From Hymenobacter negativus (lineage in GTDB: Bacteria; Bacteroidota; Bacteroidia; Cytophagales; Hymenobacteraceae): a stretch of DNA of 64,000 nt. A model generated the notes under the pieces. That model was not told the DNA's origin. It searched no databases and saw only the letters and a program-made list of their open reading frames with translations. The stretch spans positions 310,001 to 374,000 of the forward strand of contig NZ_JAGETZ010000001.1 of the NCBI RefSeq assembly GCF_017571495.1, given 5' to 3'. A program made the translations under genes and the position numbers. This document shows positions 44,301 through 52,579 of the stretch, in pieces. Within the stretch, counting starts at the first letter, position 1. Each line of letters starts with the position of its first letter.

Positions 44301-45068
44301 GGCGGCGCCCCCGCCGCCCCAGTAGCCGCCGCCCCCGCCGCCGCCGTAGCCATAGCTGCTCGCCCCGCCGGTGCCGTTGCTGCCGGGGCTGCCCGTGATG
44401 CCGGCGAAGTTGCCGCCGCTGCCCGGCCCGCTCTGGCTGGCCCCGCTACCCTGGCCACCGGCAAACGCGCTGTTAGAAGGGGTACCGTTGCCGCCCGTAG
44501 GGGTGCCGCCGCTGCCGCCCGTGGCGGCGGCGGCGAAATCGCTGCCGCCGCCGCCGCCGGCCACGAGCAGGGCGTTGCGGGTGGTGAGGTAGTCGCCCGT
44601 GCTGCCCACGCTGGCCGCCCGGCGCACGTCGCTGGCCCCGCCCCCGGAAGTGATGTTCCCGCTGCCGCCGCCGTTGTAGCCGCCGGGGGCAGCGCCGCTC
44701 CCGGTGCCGCCCCCGGTTCTGGTCCCCTGGCCGCCGACCTGCACCGTGAGCACCTCACCGGGCACCACGGTGATAGTCGCCTGCACCCGCGCCCCGTAAC
44801 TGTAGTTGCCGACGTTGCTGAACGCGCCCCCGCTGGCGCCGGTGGCCACCACCTGCAGGGCCGTGATGCCGGCCGGCACGGTGTAGGTCTGGGCCGCGCC
44901 GGTGTAGGGGTAGGTGGTCGTGGTTTGGGCCTGGGCGGCGGGGCCGGCCAGGGCCAGCAGCCCGGGCAGCACCAACTGCCGGAGCCGCCGGCCTACACGG
45001 GCCAGCGTGGGCCCGGCAGGCGAAAGGCATGGGGCCACCGCGGCGGCCGAAGGGTTCAGGTGTTGCAT
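41367..45068 (-). CDS. Glycine-rich T9SS cargo with three GRP domains
   Basis: 1233 aa from ATG 45068; upstream codons give no better start. After a signal peptide ending GPAAQAQ there are three similar ~230-residue glycine-rich domains. Each opens QTYTVPAGxTAxxVxATGAxGG and passes through PGEVLTVxVGGxG, GGYNGGGxG, GGGASDVRR and LLVAGGGGG to YYGGGGGGGSSWV. A beta-rich part (TLTTGVLTTGPNALTLGSTATLGET) leads to an FnIII-like domain and the sorting domain (LALYPNPAPSGAATLTGAA to SVRLTVQ). It is probably a surface adhesin or matrix protein. Confidence 0.86.
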   Translation of the reverse strand: MQHLNPSAAAVAPCLSPAGPTLARVGRRLRQLVLPGLLALAGPAAQAQTTTTYPYTGAAQTYTVPAGITALQVVATGASGGAFSNVGNYSYGARVQATITVVPGEVLTVQVGGQGTRTGGGTGSGAAPGGYNGGGSGNITSGGGASDVRRAASVGSTGDYLTTRNALLVAGGGGGSDFAAAATGGSGGTPTGGNGTPSNSAFAGGQGSGASQSGPGSGGNFAGITGSPGSNGTGGASSYGYGGGGGGGYWGGGGAAYQAGGGGGSSWVRPTGSSGISYAVASTTGNGSVAITPVATTFTFTAPGGPQTYTVPAGVTAVQVVATGASGGVYDGANVGARVQATVPVTPGEVLTVLVGGQGSSSGIAAPGGYNGGGAASFSKGGGGASDVRRAPAAGSTGDYLTTRNALLVAGGGGGNDYAPATGGNGGTPTGGNGNGANASRVGGGATQSRPGPGSNNGSPGSTSTGGGGNFGGGGGGGYYGGGGGYYGGGGGGGSSWATAPATGVSYSLAAAPGDGSVSILPLTTAYAYTGTPQTYTVPAGVTAVRVAATGAGGGMGYYGIGGSNGARAQATLLVTPGEVLTLYVGGAGSNNGPGGYNGGGNGSLDQYQGAGGGGASDVRRSALAPSTSLADRLLVAAGGGGGGGYNDGGAGGTPTGTDGQGIYGPGRGATQTAAGGAGALGQGGGASGSGGGGGGGYYGGGGGGFRDGGGGGSSWVMPTGSGGISYSVASAGGNGAITITPVPLADLVVSTAGQTVTEGLYNSITVQSGGSATLAAATYVVAGTTVQSGGVLNDGCQVLSGPGSFTLAAGGTLGICAAQGISSSGSTGAVQVTGPRSFNADALYTYNGTAAQVTGAGLPATVRTLTLANAAGLTLTNSVAATSAATLTTGVLTTGPNALTLGSTATLGETATGYATGTVQTTRLLATAGAPETFGGLGLTLTPSGATLPGSTLVVRTTGTARTGAGTSQSVKRVFDIQPTVTSGLNVALALTVRDDERNNIPAANLLLFKSENAGATWQPQRAATLATTAASGSQPTTYTASLAGISSFSIWTLGNAANPLPVELSAFTATPAGPAAVRLVWATASEKNSAAFEVERSADGELFARIGTVAAAGSSSTARAYELLDGRLPAGAARLYYRLKQVDADGTAAYSPVQTVTLGTGGLALYPNPAPSGAATLTGAAPSQAVQVLDALGRVAATATVGPDGTAALGGLAPGLYLVRVGAGSVRLTVQ

Positions 45069-45191
45069 AAGCGTGAGGGGGGAGCGCCACCTCCGGGGAT
45101 AAGGCCAGGGGGCCGGGCGGGCTAGGAACCAAGCTAACGTGCCGCTCAGTTTCTGGCCTGCGGGCGGGTAGCCCGTCCCGGTTGCCAGCGG

Positions 45192-45199
45192 CAAAGGTC
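45192..45199 (-). promoter_or_regulatory. -7-like box GACCTTTG
   Basis: On the minus strand GACCTTTGCC, 123 bases before the glycine-rich gene start, with the inverted repeat 45222-45275 immediately upstream. Confidence 0.45.
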
Positions 45200-45221
45200 G
45201 GCAGCCCACTCACTGGAATAA

Positions 45222-45275
45222 GGACAAATCCCTGCCAATCTTTCGTCATCGGCGCATTTTGGCAGGGATTTGTCC
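45222..45275. repeat. Inverted repeat shared with 41213-41268 (possible operator)
   Basis: Arms 45222-45238 and 45259-45275 are perfectly complementary, with a 20-base spacer. Apart from this, the -7 box and a terminator, the 315-base gap 45069-45383 holds nothing I can support. Confidence 0.8.
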
Positions 45276-45319
45276 CTTCGGCGGGCTCTTCCCCCCTTTG
45301 GGGCCCCGCCCCACGACGC

Positions 45320-45355
45320 AAACAGCCGCCGCCCCGGGCGGGACGGCGGCTGTTT
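45320..45355 (-). terminator. GCCGCCG/CGGCGGC hairpin after the Kelch gene
   Basis: A 12-bp perfect stem (AAACAGCCGCCG with CGGCGGCTGTTT) lies 29 bases after the stop at 45384. Confidence 0.75.
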
Positions 45356-45383
45356 CAGCCTCGGGAGGGAACGCAACGACGGC

Positions 45384-48300
45384 TTACTCCACGCTCAGCC
45401 GCACGGCCTTGCTGCCGGCGCGCACCACGTACACGCCCGCGGGCAGGCCGGCGGGCAGCACCAGCGCCGCCGTGCCAGTGGCATCAGCCGTTGCGGCCAG
45501 CACTGGGCGGCCCAGCGCATCAAACACCATAACCCGCGTGCCGGGCTCCGCGCCCGTGAGCGTAGCCGCCCCGCCGTGGGCCGGGTTGGGGTACACGGCC
45601 AGGCCGGTCGCCGTGCCCGTCAGCGCCACGGTGCGCACGGGCGAGTAGGCAAACGTACCGTCCGCGTCTACCTGCTTGAGGCGGTAGTAAAGCAGGGCCG
45701 CGCCGCCGGGCAGTTTGGCATCGAGCAGCTCGTAGGTGCGCGGGGCGCTGCTGGCACTGGCGGCGGCTACCGTGCCGATGCGCTCGAAGGCCGTTCCACT
45801 CACACTGCGCTCCACCTCAAAGGCGGCGCTGTTCTTCTCCGAGGCCGTAGTCCAGGCCAGGCGCACGGCGGCCGGGCCGGCCAGCGCGGCGGTGAAATCG
45901 GTCAGCTCCACGGGCAGCGGGTTGGCCGAGTTGCCCAGGGTCCAGACCGAGAAGTCGGCGATGCCGGTTTTGGTCACGACGTTGCCGGCGGCCGTGGTGC
46001 CGCGCTGCGGAATCCAGGGCGTGCCGCCGCTCACCGACTTAAACAGGGCCAGGTTGGCCACCGGAATCCCGTTGCGCTCGTGGGGGAAATAGGAGAAGTT
46101 CATCGTCACGCTCAGGCCCGCATTGGTGGCGGGGCGGATGTCGAAGTTGCGCAGAATGCTCTGGCTGGTGCCGGCTCCGGCAATGGCCGTGCCCGTAGTA
46201 CGCGTCACGAGGGTGGCGCCAGGAGCCACCGAGCCGGCGGCCGGGGTCAGGGTCAGGCCCAGTCCGCTGAAGGACTCGGCCGTGCCGGGCACCAGGGAGC
46301 GGTTGGCCACCACTTTGCCAACGACGTAGCTGGCGTCGGTTTCGCTCAACGTGGCCGAGCCGCCCAGGTTTACCTGGTAGCTAGCGGTGGTGAGCGTGCC
46401 GCTGGTCAGGGTCAGGGCCGAGTTGATGGTCAGGGTCTGGCCGAGCTGCACGGTGCCGCTGGGCTTGTTCACCACCAGCGTGGTGAAGCCCGAGCCGTTG
46501 CTCAGCGTCTGGGTGGCGGTGCTGCCCACAAAGGCCACGGTGCCCGAGAGGGTGGCCGTGCCGCTGTTGGCCAGGTTGCCGTTCACTTGCAGCGTGGCGC
46601 CGCCGTTCAGCGTCAGGCTACTGCTGGCGTTGATGGTCAGGTCCTGCACGGGGAAGGTGCCCGTGGCCAGGACGGGGTAGCGGGCCAGGCCAGCCGGGAC
46701 AACGGCGCTGGTGGTCGCGTCGGGCACCTTGCCGTAGCTCCAGTTGGCGCAGTCGGTCCAGGCGGTGCTAGTGCTGCCGGTCCAGGTAGTGGTGGGCGTA
46801 ACGGGTACCGTCACGGTCACCACGGCCGGGGCGGTGGCGGTGTTGCCGCCGCCATCAGTCACGGTCAGGGTCACGGGCAGGCCATTCACGACGGGGGCCG
46901 CGTCGGGGGTCCAGGTGGGGCCGTTGGTGAGCGTACCCAGGTTGGCGGCGTTGCCGGTCGCGTCGGCCGCGGTCAGCCCGCTGGCCTCGTTGAGGCGGTA
47001 GTAGGCCACCAGTCCGGGGGTGCTGCCGGGCAGGCCCACGCCTTTAGCGGCATTGATTTGGGCAGCAGTGCGGCCCACGTTCCACACGCGCACCTCGTCG
47101 ATGCTGCCGGGGAAGTATTCCTCGGCCCGGCTGGGCCCGTTGGTGTTGGTCACGCCGATGCGCAGGTTTCGGGCGTCGGGCACGGTGTGGCTGCCGGGCG
47201 TGTCGCTGCCCACGGCCACGCCGTCGAGGTAGATGGTGCGGGTGGTGCCGTTGAAGGTGGCCGCCACGTGGTGCCAGGCCCCGACTAGGCTGGGCGTACT
47301 CACGATGAGGTCGGGGCCCCACCAGTAGTTGATGAGGCCGTTGGCGCTCAGGCGCAGGGCATTTACTTGGTTGCTGGTGCCGTATTCACCCCAGCCGATG
47401 ATGCCGTAGACGCCCATCTGGGTGGGCTTAATCCAGGCCTCGATGGTGTAGGCGCTGTTGCCCACCGGCACGATGGCCGTGGTGGGCAAGCTGATGTACT
47501 GGTTAGTACCATTGAAAGTAAGGGCGCTGGCCACGGTGGCGGGCACGGCATCGGTGCAGCTGAAGCTACTGGGCGACACGCTTAGGCTGGCGGCCGCGGC
47601 CGGGCTGCAGTTGGCGGTGCTGCCGTTGTTCACGGCCGTGGCCGCCAGCGTGGCGTTGCCGCTCACGCTCAGCGTCACGCTGGCGTTCTGGGCCACGGCC
47701 ACGGGGGCGGTGGTGCATAGGGTGAAGGCGCTGGGGCTGGCCACCGTGCCACAAGCCGTGGTCACGCGCAGGTTGCCCGACGTGGCCCCGGCGGGTACCG
47801 TTGCCGTGATGGTCGTACTGTTTACCACCGCGAAAGTGGTGGCCGCCGTGCCGTTAAAGCTCACGCCCGTGGCCCCGGTGAAGCCCGTACCCGTGAGGGT
47901 GATGGTTTGGCCCACTACGCCGCTGGTCGGCGTGAAGCCGGTGATGGCCAAGGTTTGGTTGAGGTTGTTGCCCGTCACGTAGTTCGACTGCGAGCCAGTG
48001 GTCAGGGCAAAGCCTGTGAGTGTGCCGGTGCGGCCGCTGCCCGAGTCGTCGGCCAGCGTAGTTTGGGTGGTGTTAGTGCCGTTGGCGGTTCCCTGGTTGA
48101 AGGAGTAGCAGGCAATCAGGCCCGTCTGGGCGGAGAGCTGCGCCTGGTAGTTGGCCGCAATCTGGGCATCGGTCCGGGCCACGCTCCACACGCGCAGCTC
48201 GTTGAGCGAGCCGTCGAAGAAGCGCTGGGGGCCCCCGGAGAACCAGGCGCCCACGCTGTAATTCTGGCTTGCGATGGCCACTGTGCTCGCGGCGCTGACG

Positions 48301-51300
48301 GTGTTCAGGGGCGCGCCGTTCAGGTAAAACTTCACCGTGCCACCGGCACCGCCGGTGCTGGTGTACACCACGGCCACGTGGGCCCAGGTGTTGAGCGCTA
48401 CCCCGGTCGAGGCGTAGTAGTCGGACGGGCTGCTGCCGTTCACCGTGAACTGCATCGCGCCATTGGTCATGTGAATATGCACGGCACCGCCGGGAAAATC
48501 GTCGCCGTTGAGCAGCGTGCGCAAGCCGCTGTTGGCTTCCTGGTACACCCAGCCCTCCAGCGTCAGGGCCGTCAGGGCCGGCAGCGGGGTGGTACCGCGC
48601 ACGTAGTCATCGGCACCGTCGAAGTTCAGGGCGTTGTTCGCCGTTACGCAGCTCAGGCTTGTGGGCAGCTGGTAGGTGACGCTGAACGGCGTGGCGGCCG
48701 TGTTGCCGTTACCAGCCGCGTCCTGTGCCACGTTGGCCACCACGTTCACGGTGGTGGCGGTGCCGGCCGTGGTCGGCGTCACGGTGAAGGTATAGGTGGA
48801 GCTGCCACTAACCCCCGTAAAGCCGATAATCGTGCCGTTGGTCACGCTCACATTACCGGCTACAAAGCCCGTCACCCCTTCGCTAAAGGTCACCGTCACG
48901 GGAATGGGCGTGGTGTTCGTGGGGTTGCTGGCCGTGCTGCTGATGGCCACTGTGGGCCGCACCGAATCCACCGTGAAGGTGTTCGTATTTGAGCTGGCGC
49001 TCACGGCCTGGCCGCTGAGCTGGGCCGTGGCCCGTACCGTGTGCGCGCCCTGGGCCAGGGCCGTGGGCTGCGCGAGGGACCAGCTGCCGCCGGTTGCCGT
49101 GGTTGTGCCAATGCTGGTGCCGTCCACGTATACCGTGACCGTCGAGTTGGCCACAGCCGTACCACTATAGGTGGGCGTCGCCAAGTTGGTCAGGGCCCCG
49201 TTGCCCGGGGCCGCCACCGCCGGCGTTGCCGTCACCGGCTGGCTGTATTGGATGCTGAACTGTGGAGCGGCCGTGTTGCCGGTGTTGTTGGCGTCCAGGG
49301 CCATGGCGGCGGCCACGTTCACCGTCACGGTGCCGAAGGCCGCCGGGGTCACGTTGAAGGTGTAGGTCGAGCCCGAGCCCGAGAAGCCCGAGAGCGTCCC
49401 GTTGCCGACGGTTACGTCCGAAGCGGTAAACGTGGTACCCACGCTGGCCGAAAAGGTTACCGTCACGGGAATGGGCGAGGTCGTCGTCGGGTTGCTGGCT
49501 GTGCTGCTGATGGTGGCCGCCAGGGCCGGGGCCGTCACGCTGAACGTAGCCGAGGTGAAGGCCGAGTAGCTGGTATTCGAGGAGGGCTGAGTGGTGCCGA
49601 TGAACACGTCGCTAGTTCCGTTGTTGAGGAACACGTTCACGACCTGGTCGCTGGGGCCGTTGTTGCTGCGCTGAACGGCCTGAAAATTCACCTGGTAGCT
49701 GCCCGTGGGCACAGCCAGGTTCTGGGCCAGGCTGCCCCCGGCACCGTTATACGTTTGCAGCAGGCCCACGGCATCACCCTGCGCCGCCGTCGACCCGAAG
49801 CCGCTGCTGTTGCGCGAGACGCCGACATTGCCGGCAAAGCTCCAGGGGGCCGCCACGACGGAGCCAGCGTATTGAAAACTCCCGGCCGCCACGTTGCTGG
49901 TTTCAAACGTGCCGTTGGTAAGTCCGTTGGTGAAAGCCGTCCCGCCTTGCAGCACCTGCACCGCGTCCACGAAGGCCGTCACGTCGTTAAAGCTTCCGCT
50001 GGCCGAGCCCGCGCCCCGCAGGATGAGCTGCGGCGCGGCTGCGAAGCTTTTGATGATGGTGTACAGCTCGCCCGCCGTGTAAGGCGTGTTGCTCATCGTG
50101 GCCGAGAGGCCCGTGCTGTTGGCCACGTTCAAGAGCAAGGTGCCGTCGCCGGTACCCGTATTCACCGTCACGGTGTAAGTCGTGCCCGAGCCGCTCACGC
50201 CGGCTACCGATGCACTGCTTACGGTACCCGTGGGCGTGAGCGTGAAATTACTGGCCGTCACGCCCGTCACGCTGACTGAGAAAGTCACGCGGAAACTCAC
50301 CTGGGCCATGGCCGTGGGCGAAGGCGTCAGGCGCGTCACCGACGCCACGGAGGGAACCGCCACGGCAAAGGTGCTGGCCGAGGTGGCGGTGCCGCCGGGT
50401 GTCGCCACGGCGATGATACCGGTCGTAGCCCCCGTGGGCACGCTCACCGTAATCTGCGTTGCGGAGTTCACCGTGAAACTCGTGGCGGCCGTGCCGTTAA
50501 AAGTGACGGAGGTGGCGCCGGTCAGGTTGGTGCCCGTCAGCACTACACTGGTGCCCACCGGGCCGTTGCCCGGCGAGAAGGAGCTAATGCTGGGAGCCGC
50601 CGCGCTGGGGGTGTATTCCCAGAAGTCGGCGGCGTAAGTATTACCTGACAGGCCCGTGCCAATGTAGCCTTTGCTACCAATGCTGAAGCCGACCGGGAAT
50701 ACCCGCCCCCCGCCCCCGCTGGCCGTCTTCTGGGTCCAGGTGTTGGTGCCGGGGTCATACTGCCAAACGTCGTTGGTTTGCTGAGCAGTCTGCGTGTTGG
50801 TACCCGCGCATATATAGCCTAGGCTGCCAATGTTAAAGCCCGCAGCTCCGTAGCGCTCGGTTCCGCCGATGTCGGCCTTACGTGTCCAGGCGTTGGTAGC
50901 GGGGTCATACTCATAGAAGTCTTTGGTGGTGCCATTGGAAGCATAAAACCCAGTGCCGATGTAGCCTTTGCTGCCAATACTGAAGCCAGCAGCCTGGTAC
51001 CGCGCTGCGCCCGGAAAATCGGTCTTCTGCGTCCACGTATCCGTGGCCGGGTTGTATTCCCAAAAGTCTTTGAGCGGTGGGTTATTACTATAAGTACCCG
51101 TACCCACATAGCCTTTGCTTCCGATGCTGAAAGCGACGGCGTTCTGCCTTCCGCCGCCGGCAAAATCGGCTTTGCGGGTCCAGACGTTGGCGGCCGGGTC
51201 GTACTCAAAAAATTCCTGGGAATTGCTGGAGAACCCTACGCCCATGTAGCCCTTGCTGCCAATGCTGAAGCCGACTGCTCCGGTTGGTGCATAGCCAGCG

Positions 51301-51551
51301 TAATCGGCCTTCTGAGTCCAGACGTTCGTGGCGGGGTTATACTCCCAGAAGTCGGTGGTGCGGGCGGTGGCCGTATAGCCCATGCCGATATAGCCCTTGC
51401 TGCCGATACTGAAGCTGGTGGCATAATAGCGCCCGCCGCCACCATAATTGGCCTTCTGAGTCCAGGTGTTTTGAGCTACAGCCGGTAGGCTTCCGCACAG
51501 AAAAAGTATCCCAAGCAGCCAAGCCTGGATACGTACGTAAAGTTGGGTCAT
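45384..51551 (-). CDS. Giant multidomain T9SS cargo: Kelch, IPT/TIG, Ig-like, LamG
   Basis: 2055 aa. The signal peptide ends LPAVAQ. Six Kelch repeats cover residues 28-315 (FSIGSKGYIGTGxxxxxxxxDFWEYNPATNxWTQKADF). An IPT/TIG domain is at 319-396 (ISSFSPGNGPVGTSVVLTGTNL). Ig-like/bacterial adhesion strands fill about 400-960. A LamG-type sandwich (ALNFDGADDYV) follows at about 970-1150, a second IPT at about 1190-1265 and a second LamG (ALTFNGTNQYISLP) at about 1340-1520. An FnIII-like domain and the sorting domain (LAVYPNPAHGGAATLTGAE to AVRLSVE) end it. This is an adhesin-like architecture. It starts 38 bases after the DUF4907 gene and is probably co-transcribed with it. Confidence 0.9.
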   Translation of the reverse strand: MTQLYVRIQAWLLGILFLCGSLPAVAQNTWTQKANYGGGGRYYATSFSIGSKGYIGMGYTATARTTDFWEYNPATNVWTQKADYAGYAPTGAVGFSIGSKGYMGVGFSSNSQEFFEYDPAANVWTRKADFAGGGRQNAVAFSIGSKGYVGTGTYSNNPPLKDFWEYNPATDTWTQKTDFPGAARYQAAGFSIGSKGYIGTGFYASNGTTKDFYEYDPATNAWTRKADIGGTERYGAAGFNIGSLGYICAGTNTQTAQQTNDVWQYDPGTNTWTQKTASGGGGRVFPVGFSIGSKGYIGTGLSGNTYAADFWEYTPSAAAPSISSFSPGNGPVGTSVVLTGTNLTGATSVTFNGTAATSFTVNSATQITVSVPTGATTGIIAVATPGGTATSASTFAVAVPSVASVTRLTPSPTAMAQVSFRVTFSVSVTGVTASNFTLTPTGTVSSASVAGVSGSGTTYTVTVNTGTGDGTLLLNVANSTGLSATMSNTPYTAGELYTIIKSFAAAPQLILRGAGSASGSFNDVTAFVDAVQVLQGGTAFTNGLTNGTFETSNVAAGSFQYAGSVVAAPWSFAGNVGVSRNSSGFGSTAAQGDAVGLLQTYNGAGGSLAQNLAVPTGSYQVNFQAVQRSNNGPSDQVVNVFLNNGTSDVFIGTTQPSSNTSYSAFTSATFSVTAPALAATISSTASNPTTTSPIPVTVTFSASVGTTFTASDVTVGNGTLSGFSGSGSTYTFNVTPAAFGTVTVNVAAAMALDANNTGNTAAPQFSIQYSQPVTATPAVAAPGNGALTNLATPTYSGTAVANSTVTVYVDGTSIGTTTATGGSWSLAQPTALAQGAHTVRATAQLSGQAVSASSNTNTFTVDSVRPTVAISSTASNPTNTTPIPVTVTFSEGVTGFVAGNVSVTNGTIIGFTGVSGSSTYTFTVTPTTAGTATTVNVVANVAQDAAGNGNTAATPFSVTYQLPTSLSCVTANNALNFDGADDYVRGTTPLPALTALTLEGWVYQEANSGLRTLLNGDDFPGGAVHIHMTNGAMQFTVNGSSPSDYYASTGVALNTWAHVAVVYTSTGGAGGTVKFYLNGAPLNTVSAASTVAIASQNYSVGAWFSGGPQRFFDGSLNELRVWSVARTDAQIAANYQAQLSAQTGLIACYSFNQGTANGTNTTQTTLADDSGSGRTGTLTGFALTTGSQSNYVTGNNLNQTLAITGFTPTSGVVGQTITLTGTGFTGATGVSFNGTAATTFAVVNSTTITATVPAGATSGNLRVTTACGTVASPSAFTLCTTAPVAVAQNASVTLSVSGNATLAATAVNNGSTANCSPAAAASLSVSPSSFSCTDAVPATVASALTFNGTNQYISLPTTAIVPVGNSAYTIEAWIKPTQMGVYGIIGWGEYGTSNQVNALRLSANGLINYWWGPDLIVSTPSLVGAWHHVAATFNGTTRTIYLDGVAVGSDTPGSHTVPDARNLRIGVTNTNGPSRAEEYFPGSIDEVRVWNVGRTAAQINAAKGVGLPGSTPGLVAYYRLNEASGLTAADATGNAANLGTLTNGPTWTPDAAPVVNGLPVTLTVTDGGGNTATAPAVVTVTVPVTPTTTWTGSTSTAWTDCANWSYGKVPDATTSAVVPAGLARYPVLATGTFPVQDLTINASSSLTLNGGATLQVNGNLANSGTATLSGTVAFVGSTATQTLSNGSGFTTLVVNKPSGTVQLGQTLTINSALTLTSGTLTTASYQVNLGGSATLSETDASYVVGKVVANRSLVPGTAESFSGLGLTLTPAAGSVAPGATLVTRTTGTAIAGAGTSQSILRNFDIRPATNAGLSVTMNFSYFPHERNGIPVANLALFKSVSGGTPWIPQRGTTAAGNVVTKTGIADFSVWTLGNSANPLPVELTDFTAALAGPAAVRLAWTTASEKNSAAFEVERSVSGTAFERIGTVAAASASSAPRTYELLDAKLPGGAALLYYRLKQVDADGTFAYSPVRTVALTGTATGLAVYPNPAHGGAATLTGAEPGTRVMVFDALGRPVLAATADATGTAALVLPAGLPAGVYVVRAGSKAVRLSVE

Positions 51552-51589
51552 ATAAAAAGAGAGAGGAGAAAGAGAATTACAAAAGGTCC

Positions 51590-52048
51590 CTACTGGCCCG
51601 CATGTAGGCGCTTCAGTTCGGCGGCGGTCACGGTGGGCGGCATCTGGCCGGCGCGCACCTTGCGGGCTACCAGCCCGGCCACGCGCTGGGCCTCGGCGGC
51701 CGTGTGGAAACCTTCATTGCCGGGGCGGCCCGGGATACTGGGCTGCGACACCAGCACCTGCCCATTCACCAGCACCTCGTAGCCGTAGGTGCGGTTGGCG
51801 TTCGTCAGCAAACGGGTCGTGACGGTGGCATGGCGGGAGGAAGTGGAGGCCGGGACCACGGCGGGCAGCGCGCCGGTCCGGGCGGTGGCTCCATTGGCTG
51901 AAGCAGGCCGCTGCTGGCCCCGGACGGAGCCGGCCCATGTGCCGGAAAAGAGCAGGAACAACAGCGTGAGGAAACCGCTCAGCCGGGCCAGGCGGGTAAC
52001 GTGGGCCGCACGCGTGACACGGTTAGAGCATAAAGTAAAAAGAACCAT
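51590..52048 (-). CDS. DUF4907 exported protein
   Basis: 152 aa with an N-terminal basic/hydrophobic export signal (LARLSGFLTLLFLLFSGTWA). The DUF4907 core is at about residues 87-150: YGYEVLVNGQVLVSQPSIPGRPGNEGF, then AQRVAGLVARKVRAGQMPPTVTAAEL. The function is unknown. It lies directly upstream of the Kelch cargo gene (38-base gap), so it is the first gene of a likely two-gene transcript started at the promoter module 52135-52186. Confidence 0.82.
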   Translation of the reverse strand: MVLFTLCSNRVTRAAHVTRLARLSGFLTLLFLLFSGTWAGSVRGQQRPASANGATARTGALPAVVPASTSSRHATVTTRLLTNANRTYGYEVLVNGQVLVSQPSIPGRPGNEGFHTAAEAQRVAGLVARKVRAGQMPPTVTAAELKRLHAGQ

Positions 52049-52134
52049 ACGTCTGGTAAAAGGATGAGGGAAAGCAACCGCCCCCTCCCTTTCGAAACGA
52101 CGGCCAATGAATAGATTCTAATAAATCAATTCGG

Positions 52135-52186
52135 CAAAGGTACCCCTGTCACCACCACGGCGGTATGACATAAACATGTTGTTTTT
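52135..52186 (-). promoter_or_regulatory. Promoter module: -7 TACCTTTG plus 26-bp upstream motif
   Basis: TACCTTTG (52142-52135 on minus) is followed upstream, after 18 bases, by the 26-bp motif 52161-52186, identical in sequence and spacing to the module at 34710-34761. It drives DUF4907 and probably the Kelch gene. Confidence 0.65.
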
Positions 52187-52202
52187 CAGCCTTGGGATAA
52201 TG

Positions 52203-52244
52203 CCAACGCTGCCGCCATCCCGAGCGAGACGACGGCGGCGTTGG
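52203..52244 (-). terminator. Hairpin behind the orphan sorting domain
   Basis: CCAACGCTGCCG (52203-52214) pairs with 52233-52244 with one mismatch. It resembles the GCCGCCG hairpins behind the intact cargo genes, so the orphan still carries the 3' end of a former gene. Confidence 0.55.
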
Positions 52245-52269
52245 CCGCAACTACTGAATAAACCCTCCC

Positions 52270-52473
52270 CTACTCCACCGTCAGGCGCAAGGCCTTGCTG
52301 CCCACGCGCACCAGGTACACGCCCGCCGGCAGCCCGGCCGGCAGCACCAGCGCGGCCGTGCCCGCCGCGTCGGCCGTGGTCGAAGTCACGGGACGGCCCA
52401 GCGCGTCGCTCACCGTCACCACCGTGCCCAGCGTGGCACCCATGAGGGTGGACGCGCCACCTAGGGCGGGCTG
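52270..52473 (-). pseudogene. Orphan T9SS sorting domain
   Basis: 67 codons on the minus strand read QPALGGASTLMGAT, VVTVSDALGRPVTSTTADAA, GLPAGVYLVRVGSKAL and RLTVE, then TAG: nearly a complete, well-conserved type A sorting domain. The frame extends a little upstream but contains no signal peptide or passenger. It is the 3' remnant of a deleted cargo gene. The wider gap 52049-52684 otherwise holds the promoter module, two hairpins and the 47-bp repeat. Confidence 0.85.
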
Positions 52474-52579
52474 CGACTGGCGGGCCTGGGCGGCAGCAAA
52501 ATCGGCTTCGCATAAAGCCGGGCCGAACGGCCCGCCCACCGGAAAGCCGCTCCTTGCCTTGCGGCGGACACTTCAGCAG

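Noticed and set aside
43000..44700. Long CCG/GCC-rich stretches that could be read as low-complexity non-coding DNA
   Set aside because: They encode ordered glycine-rich modules with conserved GGGASDVRR and SSWV blocks at fixed spacing.
41502..45125. 1207-codon plus-strand frame opposite the glycine-rich gene
   Set aside because: Gly/GGC-rich sense codons give Ala/Pro-rich antisense frames without stops; no start signal and no recognisable domain.
45270..47288. 672-codon plus-strand frame opposite the 3' end of the Kelch gene
   Set aside because: Antisense shadow: the opposite strand carries the FnIII-like and sorting domains with clear homology patterns.
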